Part shown: one piece after another, positions 23,746-35,722 of the stretch
Layout: every line of letters starts with the position of its first letter
Position numbering within the stretch: the first letter of the stretch is position 1
Origin: Prochilodus magdalenae
Taxonomy: Eukaryota; Chordata; Actinopteri; Characiformes; Prochilodontidae
Length of the DNA stretch: 64,000 bases
Assembly (NCBI GenBank): GCA_024036415.1
Contig: JAMWET010003501.1
Location: 26,315 to 90,314, forward strand
Direction of reading: 5' to 3'
Made by a program: the position numbers and the translations under genes
Notes under the pieces: generated by a model
Seen by the model: the letters and a program-made list of their open reading frames with translations, nothing else
Told to the model about the DNA's origin: nothing
Database searches by the model: none

Positions 23746-24103
23746 GCTAACTTACTGTAGATATCTCTGTAACGTCTGATACATAAGACGTCTTTGTGAC
23801 ACCATCAAAACTATTATTTCTTTATGTTCTGTTGATCATTTTAGCTCATTTTGGATGTTTTAAAAAATATATTTAAAAAATATTTAAAAATATTGCATAT
23901 GGCAGCTTTAATATAATATAATGAGAATACAGAGTAAGAAATCTGAACATGTGAAACACCTCAGGGGTCCGTGGTCTCTTCTTCATTTACTATGGTACTT
24001 AGTTCCAGAACATGGATCACAAAACTTTACCTGCGTGTCCAGTGAACTCTTTCTGTGGATATGGATATACATTTATCTTTTCACAGAGGCAGTCAGATTT
24101 TTC

Positions 24104-26346
24104 GATAACACTTTATAATAAGGTTTGTTTATAAAACATTTTTAAGTTTTTAATTCCTAATAAACTAATCATGAATTAATGATGTACTTACATCTGTAAA
24201 TCATGAATTAGTATACGTTTTATGACATATAACGTGTAAACGTTTTATAAGACACATATAAGCTGTTATTTCATAATTAACAAATGATGAATACATCAGG
24301 AATTCAGTTGTTATACATCAGTTATGTACATTCAGTAATTATAATTGTTATTAGCATATTTACAAAATATTTTAAAGTTTAGTCTCTCATTAGTCAAAAA
24401 TCCTACCAAAATAAAACATCTATAAAGTTTGACCTTATGATTTACTAATCATGAACTAATCAAGTCTTGAAGCCAACAAAGCCACCACACAGACCAGCTC
24501 CTTTCTACCTGATGACCAAGAGCGATTTGAGCTTCAAGTACATCTCAGCTTGAGCCAAGGCACATGAAAGACACAAAGCTCCAAGACTCTTCTACTGGAG
24601 CTCATGTTGTAGAACATATTTCCACTGAGGTAGAACATACCTCCACTGAACAGAAGAGCCACTGTCCATCTTCAGGTCCCCACTGAAGATCCATCTCTCT
24701 GTGAAGCATTTAAAGGAACAGTAATTTAAGGCTTATTGAAAGTCTTACCCCAGTATTATCTTCGTATGTAGGAATCAGCACCGACTCTTTGTTTCTGGCA
24801 GTATCTTAGTTCAGGGTACCTTCAGACTATTTACAGTAGCTAGGAATATATATTTTCTGAATGAACAACAAAACACTTTTGTAATCACTCTGGATAAGTG
24901 CCTCTGCAAAATGTAGTAAACGTAAATTATACATGCTACTCCTTCATAATGAATTAATGATGAACAAATCAGTAGTTCAGATGTTATTCACTTTTACTGC
25001 ATATAATGTACATGCAATTAGAAAAAAAAAAAAATCTTCATTAATTCTGGCTGTTAATGCAATGTGCCATTTCTGAATGATTTGCTAAATTAATTATTTG
25101 CTAAACATTAACAAACATCAGTGATACTCATACTCATGTTTTATAAATGACCTGTAAATTACATATACATTATTTGCAACATTTGTGCAGCCCCTAATCT
25201 AAAGTGGAAACTATTCTCTACATATAAACATCTAAAAATGCCTATAAGTCATCTATAAATTACTTTCTTTTGTTAAGTCATTTATAAATGAGTTGGTCAA
25301 CATTTATGCAACACTTTGCAGCCCCTAGTCTAAAGTGAAAACTGTTCTCTATTTGTAAATATCTATAAATGCCTATAAGTCATTTACTGAATTAAAGTTA
25401 ATTAGTCAGATTTTATAAAACATCATGCAGTGCTTTATTTGAAGTTAAAAACAAGCAACAATATATAGATTTTGTGTTGACTGAGAAATCTCAAAAAGAG
25501 ATGACAGAGTAATTATAACTTTATTCAATGAACAAGGAAAAAAAGCCACTGAATAATCACTCTGTTGTTGCCGTACTTTGTAAACTTTTTACTCACAACG
25601 TAATACAAAACAATAAAGTTTCTTTAAGAAAACATAACCATTAAAGTGCTCATTTACCTTTTTCTATACTGCACAGCTTCTAATCTAAGACCGTAGGCAG
25701 TTGTAAAAATAAAACTTCTTATTCTTATTTTTATTTATTTTTCTTTTCATTAAAGGTACAAATTTTGTTTTTCTTTTTGAACATTTTCACAGTGATCAAC
25801 AACTGTGCATCGTTGTTTAAGACATCCGCACACTTCATTGCAAACACCTGCAATTTCTCGTGTCGGGAGTAACCCTCCAACAGCTTACTGTACTCGAGGT
25901 GCCACAATAGCTAATAGCTGTACAACATATAATTAGTAATATAATCCTGAATCTCAATGATTTCAGTGGCGCACATTTAACTGATGCGCATCCGGTTATA
26001 ATTGCGCCAAAATGCTGCATTTTGAGAAAAATATAATGAGAAATAGATGTTTTATTTTGTTAGGATTCTTGACTAATGACAGCCCAAACTTTAAAGTCTA
26101 TTGTAAATACGCTACTAACATATTATAACTATTGTATGTACATAACTAATTTATAATAACTAAATTCCTGATCTATTCATCATTTGTTAATTATAAAATA
26201 ACAGCTTATATGTGTCTTATAAAGCGTTTATATTATACTAATTCATGATTTACAGATGTAAGTACATTATTAATTCATGATTAGTTCATTAGGAATTAAA
26301 GACTTATAAATGTTTTATAAACAAACGTTATTATAAAGTGTTACCC
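24104..26346. mobile_element. Long-TIR DNA element, about 2.2 kb, no ORF
   Basis: Roughly the first 330 bases (gataacactttataataagg...) are the inverted counterpart of the last 330 (...ttattataaagtgttaccc), including internal landmarks such as aatcatgaattaatg/cattaattcatgatt. The element is flanked by ttttc on both sides, a possible 5-bp target duplication. The interior holds two imperfect copies of about 135 bp (around 25140-25290 and 25260-25400, 'gcagcccctaatctaaagtg') and no protein of note, so it would be non-autonomous. Superfamily not assigned. Confidence 0.75.
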
Positions 26347-26389
26347 TTTTCTCTATTATCGTTACCGTCTACCCATATAAAAAGGTGTA

Positions 26390-27470
26390 GCAGTGACGGC
26401 TGCTCGTGGGGGCCTATGTGGCCGGAGCATCAGGTGCAGCTTGTAGGGTGATCAGTCCAGGAATCTGGGGGTTGGAGTACTGAGTTGTAGGTGCCTCAGG
26501 GCTACGCCACCAATGCTGCACTCTGCTGGCTGCAGCCACCAATGCCCGATCCCTTACAGAATCCATTTCAGAAAAAGCTGCCTGCATTAAACTGAATGTG
26601 AACTTTTCTGAACGGGGTCTTTGCCATACTTAGGCCAGATATGAAGACAGTGTTTACTCAGACCTGCGCCGGTTCAGGGCTGGATGTAGTGCTAGTCCTT
26701 ACTCATCTGGTTTTGAATCTTTCTAACACAGATACATTTAACAGATCTGCTCCAGTGTTGGGCTACTGTGCCATCCAAATCTGGACTACATGCAATACTA
26801 CATTTGGGCCTAATCAGCACGTTTGCTCTCTGAGAAAGAGTTGGTGACCCAAACGTGCTACTGCAACCACAACCTCATGCTGCACAGAGTTTAGAACAGA
26901 GAGCGAGAGAGACTCTCATATGGATTAAAATAACATATCCAATAATAAGCTGTGATGTTTGTTGAGCATGTGTAAGTAAAGCGCTCTATGGCCCTCATGC
27001 TGGTGTTTGTGTAATAATATGGTTATAATGCAGTTATTAATACATCTCTCCAATACACAGCAGATACATACTTCCAGAGAAGATGTGAGGCTGAGGGCTT
27101 AGACTGTATCATGGAGTGCCAGACAGGATGGAGGACTGCAATAGAGCAGAGAAACTGCCAGTGAAACAAATCAGGACCCTACTGTCTCCTGTCCAGTCTT
27201 TAAGAATTCAGACAGAAGAGTTCCGGGCTAGCTGGTTTAAACACAGCTCCTGTGAGCTGCACGGACATTAGAGTGGGTTACACTCCAGTGAAGAACTGCT
27301 GAGAGAGTTGGGTACTCAGTGTTAGGTATACAGGGCAAGTGTAGTGCTGGGTGTGGAGCGGTCAGTGTGCTGTGGACTCAGTGTTGGTGTACTAGTGACC
27401 ATGTTGCTGACTGTTTATCTTCTCTTCATTGGGCTTCATGTCTCTGAAGGTGAGTGTAGTTTATGGATGT
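26390..27470 (+). repeat. Left arm of inverted repeat (G5 upstream region and exon 1)
   Basis: About 1.1 kb matches, in reverse complement and with indels, 35674-37470 upstream of M1. Landmarks are 'gacctgcgccggttcagggc', 'ggctactgtgccatccaaat' and the exon-1 leader. The ETS/CRE module present in other copies is missing here; 'aagaattcagacagaagagt' joins across the gap. Confidence 0.75.
27401..27449 (+). pseudogene. G5: orphan exon 1 (signal peptide)
   Basis: An intact 49-nt exon encodes [16 protein letters not shown] with donor GAAG|GTGAGT. Homology to the family ends about 20 bp into the intron, at about 27470, where sequence shared with 40860 begins. No + strand V, TM or tail exon follows. 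It is cut off at the junction between the + and - halves of the cluster. Confidence 0.85.
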
Positions 27471-27474
27471 CACC

Positions 27475-28340
27475 TCCATGCCAACCCTTTGGAAGGCCTT
27501 TCCTTTTATGCCCCACAATCATGAGTGCCTGGAGTTTGCAAGATGCTCCTGGAACTTTGAGAGGTATTGGTTTCTGTGCTTTGACTCATTCAAAAAACGT
27601 GCATACGTTTGGATTTCAGGACCTTGGATAGCACCTTGAAGCTGGGACAACTGCAGATCCTCAAAGAGAGCGGTCTCTTACACACCATGTTGATGCAAAG
27701 AGTTATAAGAGTTCTATCACAAGTTCTATGTAGTAACAAAACTACACCTGCATCTATAGTAATGAAGTAAAGATGCATTTATAACATCATATGTAAAGTG
27801 TAATGATGAACTATTCCCGGTGTAGGTATGTGTGTATGTGAGAGATGACCCAGTAAGATGATCACACTGTCCCTGTGAAATCAGGAAAAGTCATCTTTAT
27901 TGGACATTCAGCACAAGAAGAACTCCAAACATGAACATGTCCACTCAGGGGCATGTGGAAATATCGACCAATCAGTAAAGACATTTCCTAAATAATTGAT
28001 CCTGACAAATGCTGAGCTCATACCAGTGTGCAAGAACTGTACTACTCCAGACTGACCGCTCCATCTCCATCCACAGTGCTGTAGTGAACTCTGGCAGGAT
28101 CTGAAAGAGATGTTTGCAGGACAGATGTTTGGTCACCCAGAGAAGAAACTAAGCATGACTGCTACAGGTCAGCTGTGTAGTTAGTACCTTTGGTTCTCTT
28201 GGTGTGATAAACCACAGCTACTATAATGTGGAGGAAGATCACAGTCACCAAGGCGAAGGGGACGAAGGGCAGAGGTTCTGTAACAAGAGGTAGATCATAG
28301 TGCCTGTAGTAGCTCTCCATCATTTAATTAGCAACCATGT
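27475..28340. repeat. Duplicated 3' end block of M1 (partner of 40860-42720)
   Basis: Collinear with 40860-41280 plus 42180-42720; the second copy carries extra DNA including a solo LTR and a (GATA)n tract. The block includes the tail and TM exons and the polyadenylation signal. Confidence 0.8.
27896..27901 (-). terminator. Polyadenylation signal AATAAA of M1
   Basis: AATAAA on the minus strand lies about 140 nt after the M1 stop codon and is conserved at the same distance in M2 (42274-42279). Confidence 0.65.
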
Positions 28341-31300
28341 GTTTATCATAAATACAAATGCATTTGTGGGACGAGTCTGTCGTCTGACCAGCGTTTGGCT
28401 CTTAAGTGCAGGTGGAGAAAATCATTACATATTCTGCATTAAAACTGATTGTAAAAGAAAATAAAAATATTATAATTATAATAATAATAAGCTCACCACA
28501 CAAAAAACTCCCCTGTGACTAAAAGATCTTTATGGCCATACGCTTCCACACACCTCCAGATTCTGCTGCTTCCTTAACACTATGGTCTTTGGCCATGCCT
28601 AAACACAGTAACTCCTCTTAGCCAATCATTAACATCTGCTCTGGAGCCATTTTCCACACATGGATCAAGACATTCCCTGCACTGTCCCACCTCTTCATCT
28701 GTACCACCTCTTCAAATGACCTTATGACCTATTTCATGTGAAAGTTTAGGTGCTCCTGGTCAAATGAGGTTTTGCTGATATTTATATTTTTATTTATTGT
28801 GTAGATTTGTATGAACTACTGTTGTTTATTTGCTAAATGTAACATATTAGGAAAACTATAGGAAAAATATATCATTTTGGCAAATGATATGACTACACAC
28901 CCACTAGCCACTTCCTTATAGCTGCAGTCTATTTCATCAGCTCCACTGACAATAGAAGAGCACCTTGTGGTTCTACAAGTACAGACTGATCTGCTAGTAC
29001 AGTAAGAAAACCTGGCTCACTAAAGTCACTGATGAGATCACCAAAATGAAAATATCTAGATATACGATCATTTTACTAGATAAAATACCATGTTGTGCAA
29101 CATCCAACATGCTGACCATGAGAACCAACTAGACGGATCTTTCCCAGACCTCCACACGCTCTGATTTAGAGTGGTTATAATGTGTGTAACTTGTTTATGT
29201 GATTATGTGCACGTGGTCAAATTACCTTCAGTCAACACGTCTACACAAAACAATTATCCATAAATTCATCCATAAATATCACACTTTTCATGCTAATTTT
29301 AGTTTAATAAACTCAATTAATCAATTAACAGTAATGAATGTTCAGGGTGTTCCTGTATATGGTGAGAGAGGAGGTTTGATGGTCAGTACAGTAACAGAAC
29401 AGCAGCTCACTGTAGATACTAGACCAGCTCCAGCAGTGCTGGGACAGTGTGTGAAATGCTAATTAAACCTGAACACAGTGATTAGGAATCTAGAATTATT
29501 GCTCAGGAACTTTAGCTTTTCTGTCTCCAAATGTTTACCAAACAGCACCTGAACATGCAAATCTCCTCGGAACATTTTATTTTCACAATTGAAAACATGA
29601 AAATCAATTAGATGAAGAATATCTTTAGAAAACTTTAATATATTATATTTAAATATCTGGTGTATATGACTTTATAAAATAGGACTGACCTGAGAATGCA
29701 GCCATGAATCACTTTTTAACACTGCCGCAGTTGTTTCTGTTTGTTTTTTTTCCCCCTGTGTCCTTTGTTCAGTGTTTATGCAATGAATGGAAGAAGAATC
29801 TGAACAATGTTCAAGAAAAGAATGAAAGAGTAGATAGAAATCATAAACTATATGTAAACAGTAACATCTAAAGTTCAGCTGCAGTCAGTGTGCTGTACTC
29901 ACCATCAGCCGTCCCAGTGGAACGTGTGGTTGAAGTGGTTGGACTGGTGTGTACACTGACCACTGCAGTAGATGATGTAGATTTAGGTGCAGTAGATGGT
30001 GCAGGTTTAGGTGCAGTAGATGGTGGAGGTTTAGGTGCAGCAGATGGTGTAGGTTTAGGTGCAGCAGATGGTGTAGGTTTAGGTGCAGTAGATGGTGCAG
30101 GTTTAGGTGCAGTAGATGGTGCAGGTTTAGGTGGTCTCTCTGTGGAGAGAGAAGGTCTGATGGTCAGTACAGGAACAGAAGGTCAGTAAACAGCAGCTCA
30201 CTGTAGATACACAGTACCATTAAAACCCTTCACTGTAAACGACCAGAACAGCCTCCATTAAACTGCTACTGTTAATGTAACACATATGAAATATGGAGCT
30301 ACTAAACCCCTATATGTAACTGGGAGGTGTAATTACTTGGTGTCCCCAAAAGAGGGACATACACTGACTACATGTTAATAGCGGTAGAAGATGATGTGCT
30401 CGTTCGGTTTTTCCCATTTCAGTTTAAGAAGTCTGCCTGCAACATGCTGCTGACCAGCTGAGCAATCCCAAATAATAGCTCCAAAATGCTGAATATGATC
30501 TCATATCAAGGCTAATAAGCTGCTCTTGTATCAGTATAGGTACATGCCTTAAAAGTATAGATGGTGCTAAACGTTAGCCGGTGCTAATCGCTAGCCAATT
30601 TGTACAGTTGCTAATAGCATGGTAGAGCTCTAAAGACACAGTGCACCTATTCTCTTCTCTTTAAGTCATTCAGTTTAAGCTGATTTACATATATGCATTA
30701 CACATGGTCAGTTATTACTGCAGTCTATGAGATGAGCTTGTACTGCACTAGATTTACCGTATGGTGTATTTGTGGTGTATGGGATACATAGGAAGCACAG
30801 TGTAGCATATACACTCATCATCAACAGAATAGCTCCAACACTAGCTGCACCCAGACGGAATCAACCAACAGGAGTGGAACTTGGTGGGTAGGTTTGAGAT
30901 TGTGAGACATGCAAATGACTCAGATGCACATGTGACGTAAGCAAGGACAGGCCTCATCACTGTTCTACCTGACTGACCCAGCACCGAAGATTGTGAACAT
31001 CAGCGAGCAGTGATGTCCTCCATGAGTCATTCTGTTAGTGCCAGCACCACTGGCAGACAGTTGCACAATGCAGGACTACATACACACAAACCGTTACGAC
31101 GACTGTCCTTAACACCACATTAACATCGCCAAACACTGCAATGGTGTCATGCAGAATGGCAGCAGGTCATCTTTAGCAATGAGTCCCTCTTTTGACTCGG
31201 TGGAGACAACTGAAAAATCAGTGGTCAGCACCAAGTTGAACGGTGGCTCTCTTATGTCCAGAAGGTCTTGAGTCACTAAACCTCCACCTCTACGACGCAG

Positions 31301-34300
31301 TCTGCAGGAACTGTGCAAGAATATTCAAGCTGCATGGGACGGGTTATCACAGGACACCATTAGAAACATCCACAACTGCATGCCGAGACATCTGGCTTGT
31401 TGGGTTAGCAAACAGGACGGTAATACAATACCATACAGAGAGACACTACTTCTTTATGTGTAGCTCAATAAATATTACCCATATCAGTCTAAATGCATCA
31501 CCATCTATCGTTCCTGGTAGTCTTTATCTTCCTTCGAAAGAGCACTGCAACCCCACACCTCCTTCTGGGTGCAGGTACTCTTTAGATGATGAGTGTATGA
31601 GACATATTAGAAAGAATTAAAACAGGATGTTATAACATATGCTGTTGCTTTTGCACAGTCCAAAACGTCTTATACCGAGTAAATACACAGCAACAGTGCA
31701 CTGAAATCTACAGTTCTCTTTTTAAAACGCAGTAAGAAAATAAACTGAGAGTGTTTTACCTTCTACAGTGAGTCTGATGGTTATATGTGAACCTTTAACA
31801 GCACACTCGTACTCTCCTCCATCCCCTTCAGTCAGGTGTGATATGAGTAGAGAGAGATTTCCTGGAGAGTGATCATTAAACAGCTGAACTCTGTTTCTGT
31901 ACTGACCACTCTCACTGGATATCTTTTCCTTGGTCTGTGTCTCTCTGTTTTCTTTCTTCCAGCTGAACTTCTCAGGTTTGGTCTGTAGGTCAGTGCAGGA
32001 GCAGGGCAGCAGTACTGACCCTCCTGTATGTGCTGCGATGGTCAGTAGTTGTTCTCTGTTCTCCAGAGTGCAGCCTGTAGAAACACACATCAGTAAGATC
32101 AGATTAACTCTATACTCTGTGTATGACATCATCACTACAGTTTATATTGTAAGTATGTGATTTAAACCCTCAGATTTGGATGATTAACACTGTTTAAGTT
32201 TTTGACACAAGCAGATGTCCTTTACACGATCTAAATGTTTTAGGATGTCCAGGACCAGCAAATGTGATGCGACCATGAGATCCAAACCAATGTTAATGTA
32301 CATACAGAGAACAGGAACATTTCCACGCCCCCATTACAACTATACAGAAAGGAACTAGGTATGTCTGATGGAGTTCACCAGATGGTCAACTCTCCCTAAT
32401 CAGTTATAACCTAAAAGAGTATTAACCTTTAACCTACAGCTACATAACCCTGATAATCCCTTTTCCCAGGACTGCAGATCCTTATGTGGTAAATGTGTTA
32501 AAATGCTGGAAGTTCGGTTCGACGGAATGCAGCTCTTCACAGAGAGTAACGAATGGTTTAAACAAATGGGAAAAATCCACCAACGCTTACCTATACAGAA
32601 TTCCCTGAACTTGTACGCTGCAGTGGTACTGTTTTCCTGCAATGTGCTGTACATGATGCTGCTGTTCAGAGTGGGAGAAACAGGAGACCTGACAACCTGT
32701 TTCGCTCCATAACTAGCAGTACGTGTGCTTGGTGGTGGTGCAAACAGATAAATTCTACCAAGGTGCTACACCATGTGGACGCTTGGGTTCCTGATTCCCA
32801 CTCCCTGGGTGGACGGTGCTTGCCACTATAACTGATAACTGTCTTTGGACAAGACTCTCCTAACACTACACTGGAGGACACCTAACACTACCACTGGAGA
32901 CTCCTAACACTACACTGGAGATTTCCTAACACTTACACTGCGATGGGTTGACCTGTAATGTGGATTACTCTGTACGCGAACGCCGCTCTGGATATAGAGC
33001 CTCAGCTAGATGACATGACAAAACTCACAGACAAACAGTTTGTCACAAACAACCACTACAACACCAACTTACACCTCAAACCCCACGTGATCGGTCATGG
33101 TTTGATGTGAAGATGTCAATGATCAACACTTGCTGCTTCCTGTTTTGTTGATGCATGCATTAAAAACTGCCCTTAAAGACACTTTAACCAGCTTCTGTCC
33201 ACCGATTAAACATCCATCGTTTTTCCTACTCAGGCTTTTTCTTCCTTACTTAGTACATGAGCCGCGTTTAACTGAACACTGTCTACTGACCAAGACTGGA
33301 CCTAAAGGATGGAACATTAGGGAAGAGGTTTAATGTGTAACATAGTACAAGCTGGGCCTGTTCAGGCAATAGGAGGCTAGGCTATAGTCATGTTGTGCCT
33401 AAGCTATGGCCTATGTGCTATGAGGATAAAACAGCAATACAGGAAAGTGGGGCTGCTGGTAAATACTATACGGATCTAAAATCCCCCTGAGATACATTGA
33501 GGTTTTGTTTACAGCTGACTGGGAACCAACGTGGAGGGACAAGGTGAAGGACATTCAGATGTGCAGGTAGATAAAGCCTTAGGTATGTAGCTCCCAAAAT
33601 AGCTGCACCCAGACGGAATCAATCAACAGGAATGAAACTTGGTGGGTAGGTTTGAGATTGTGAGACATAGCGAATGGCTCAGATGCACATGTGACGTCAC
33701 AAGCAAGGACGGGCCTCATCAAGATATGTACTAGCCATGACTGAGGCGCAACACCATGATTATGAGCAGCAGTTCCAGTGTTTTGGAGCAGTGATGGCTA
33801 CACGAGTCATTCTGTAAGCGCCAGCACCATTAGCAGGCGATTACACAATGCATGACTACATACACACAGACCATAACACCGACTGTCCTTAACACCACAT
33901 CAACATTGCCAAACACTTTAGTGGTTTTGTGCCAGACTGCCATGGAGTGACTCAGAATAGCAGAAGGTCATTTTCAGTGACGAGTCCCACTTTTGTCTTG
34001 GTGGAGACGACCAACTAATCAGTGTGTAGAGGTACCGTGGTCAGCACCAAGATGAACGGTTTGTTGTCACTCTACCTCCACTCGTTCTGCACCATCTGCA
34101 ACTGTGTAAGAATATTCAAGCTGCATGGGATGGATTATCACAGGACACCATTAGGAAACTCTACAACTCCATGCCAAGACATCTGGCATGTTGAGTTTTA
34201 GGCAAGACAGCCATAAAAGACTATAATCAGACACACTGCTTCTGTATGTGTAGCTCAATAAATATTACCCATATCAGTCTAAATGTATCATCTATTGTTC

Positions 34301-35722
34301 CTGGCAACCTTTATCTTCCTTCCCAACAGCACTGCAACCCCACACTTCCTTCTGGGTGCAGCTGTTCTTTTGATGATGAGTGTATGTGACACATTAGAAA
34401 GAATTAAAACAGGATGTTATAACATATGCTGTTGCTTTTGCACAGTCCAAAACGTCCTACACCGAGTAAATACACAGCAACAGTGCACTGGAATCTGCAG
34501 GTCTCTTTTTAAAATGCAGTGAGAATATAAACTGAGAGTGTTTTACCTTTTACAGTGAGTCTGATGAATATATGTGAAACTTTAACAGCACACTGGTACA
34601 CTCCTCCATCCTCTTCAGTCAGGTGTGATATGAGTAGAGAGAGATTTCCTGGAGAGTGATCATTAAACAGCTGAACTCTGTTTCTGTACTGAGCACTCTC
34701 CCTGGATATCTCTTCCCATTTCTGTGTATTTTTGTTGTATTTCTTCCAGCTGAACTCCTCAGGTGTGGTCTGTAGGTCAGTGCAGGAGCAGGGCAGCAGT
34801 ACTGACCCTCCTGTATGTGCTGTGATATCCAGTGTTTGTTCTTTGTTCTCCAGAGTGCAGCCTGTAGAAACACACATCAGTGAGATCAGATTAACTCTAT
34901 ACTCTGTGTATGACATCATCACTACAGTTTATATTGTAAGTATGTGATTTAAACCCTCAGATTTGGATGATTAACACTGTTTAAGTTTTGAACACAGCAG
35001 ATGTCCTTTACACTATCTCAACAGTTTAGGATGGCCAGACCAGCAAATGTGGTGCAACATGAGACACAACACAATGTTAATGTACATACAGAGAACAGGA
35101 AGTTGTAATTCTGGAGACGATCACCAGCAGCAACGTGCACACATAACGCCGTGGTTAAGTTCATATTACATGTTCAACATCAGTAAAGGAGGATGAAGCC
35201 GATTCTATCTTTTCTCAGCTCTTGTCCGAAATCAGTATCTGGACAGACTAGGCCGTTTCACCCCCGCTTAAAGACTGTACACAAGGGGTGTGGTCTAGAA
35301 AGAAGGTATGTTGGTGGTCTTTCACCAGATGGTAAACTCTCCTTATCAATAACAGCCTAAAGGTATTTAACCTTTAACCTACAGCTATATACCCCTGAAG
35401 ATAATCCTTCCCCAGGACTCAGATCCTGTCGTAAATGTGTAAAATGTTCTGGTTGAGGAATGCAGCTCTTCCCAGAGAGTAACACATGATTTTACAAATG
35501 GGAAAATCCACCAACGATATCTATACAGACCTGCTGAACTTATTCTCTGTAGTGTTATCATGAAAACATTGATATCCGACAAGCTCATGCTAATATCAAT
35601 ATTTAACTGGTACATAGATATATGTTTGTATGACATCAGCATCTCAGTAACAGGATACATAATCTACACTCACCTTCAGAGACATGAAGCCCAATGAAGA
35701 GAAGATAAACAGTCAGCAACAT
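28042..35722 (-). CDS. M1: receptor with two V domains, mucin-like stalk and ITIM-consensus tail
   Basis: Exons in transcription order are 35674-35722 (signal peptide), 34547-34861 (V1, 315 nt), 31760-32074 (V2, 315 nt), 29903-30139 (stalk, 237 nt), 28188-28277 (TM, 90 nt) and 28042-28100 (tail). All are open, all junctions are phase 1, and the sum is 355 codons including stop (354 aa). Both V domains have [28 protein letters not shown], the NLS sequon and a final YxC. The stalk has about seven PAPSTAPK-type octads. The helix runs ALVTVIFLHIIVAVV with a central His, then KRTK. The tail RVHYSTVDGDGAVSLE fits the ITIM pattern V-x-Y-x-x-V. V1 and V2 arose by tandem duplication of about 2.8 kb. 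Joint use of both V exons in one mRNA is inferred from phase and order; they could be alternatives. Confidence 0.75.
29903..30139 (-). repeat. Stalk-exon tandem repeat of M1
   Basis: About seven 24-nt units (minus-strand sense ccatctactgcacctaaacc...) encode PAPSTAPK, PTPSAAPK and variants. Unit number differs from G2, so length polymorphism is likely. Confidence 0.8.
30840..32720. repeat. Tandem V-block duplication, unit 1
   Basis: Collinear with 33600-35680, offset about 2.77-2.79 kb: degraded transposon, V exon, then intron text with 'gaatgcagctcttc' and 'gagagtaac'. This is the event that doubled M1's V exon. Confidence 0.85.
30844..31575. mobile_element. Tc1/IS630-type degraded element, copy 1
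   Basis: Ends are gctgcacccaga and tctgggtgcag, flanked by TA. Plus-strand frames hold TGRQLHNAGLHTHKPLRRLS (linker region) and pieces of the DDE domain, but many stops and a deleted centre make it inactive. The same element is at 33602-34362 because the V block was duplicated. Confidence 0.65.
32720..33020 (+). repeat. Degenerate SINE-like segment
   Basis: Contains 'cttggtggtggtgcaa', 'gggttcctgattccca' and a repeated 'ctaacactacactggaga' motif shared with the tails of the SINEs at 37838 and 43102. It lies in the intron between the V exons of M1 and is absent from the sister unit. Confidence 0.4.
33020..33600. other. M1 intron, no feature seen
   Basis: No family exon, transposon end or tandem repeat was recognised. 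Short ORFs have no conserved counterpart in the duplicate. Confidence 0.3.
33600..35680. repeat. Tandem V-block duplication, unit 2
   Basis: Partner of 30840-32720, containing a second copy of the degraded transposon (33602-34362), the V1 exon and the following intron up to exon 1. Confidence 0.85.

Noticed and set aside
31243..31620. 125-codon + ORF as a gene
   Set aside because: It overlaps the degraded Tc1-type element and is broken in the duplicate copy at 34.0-34.4 kb.
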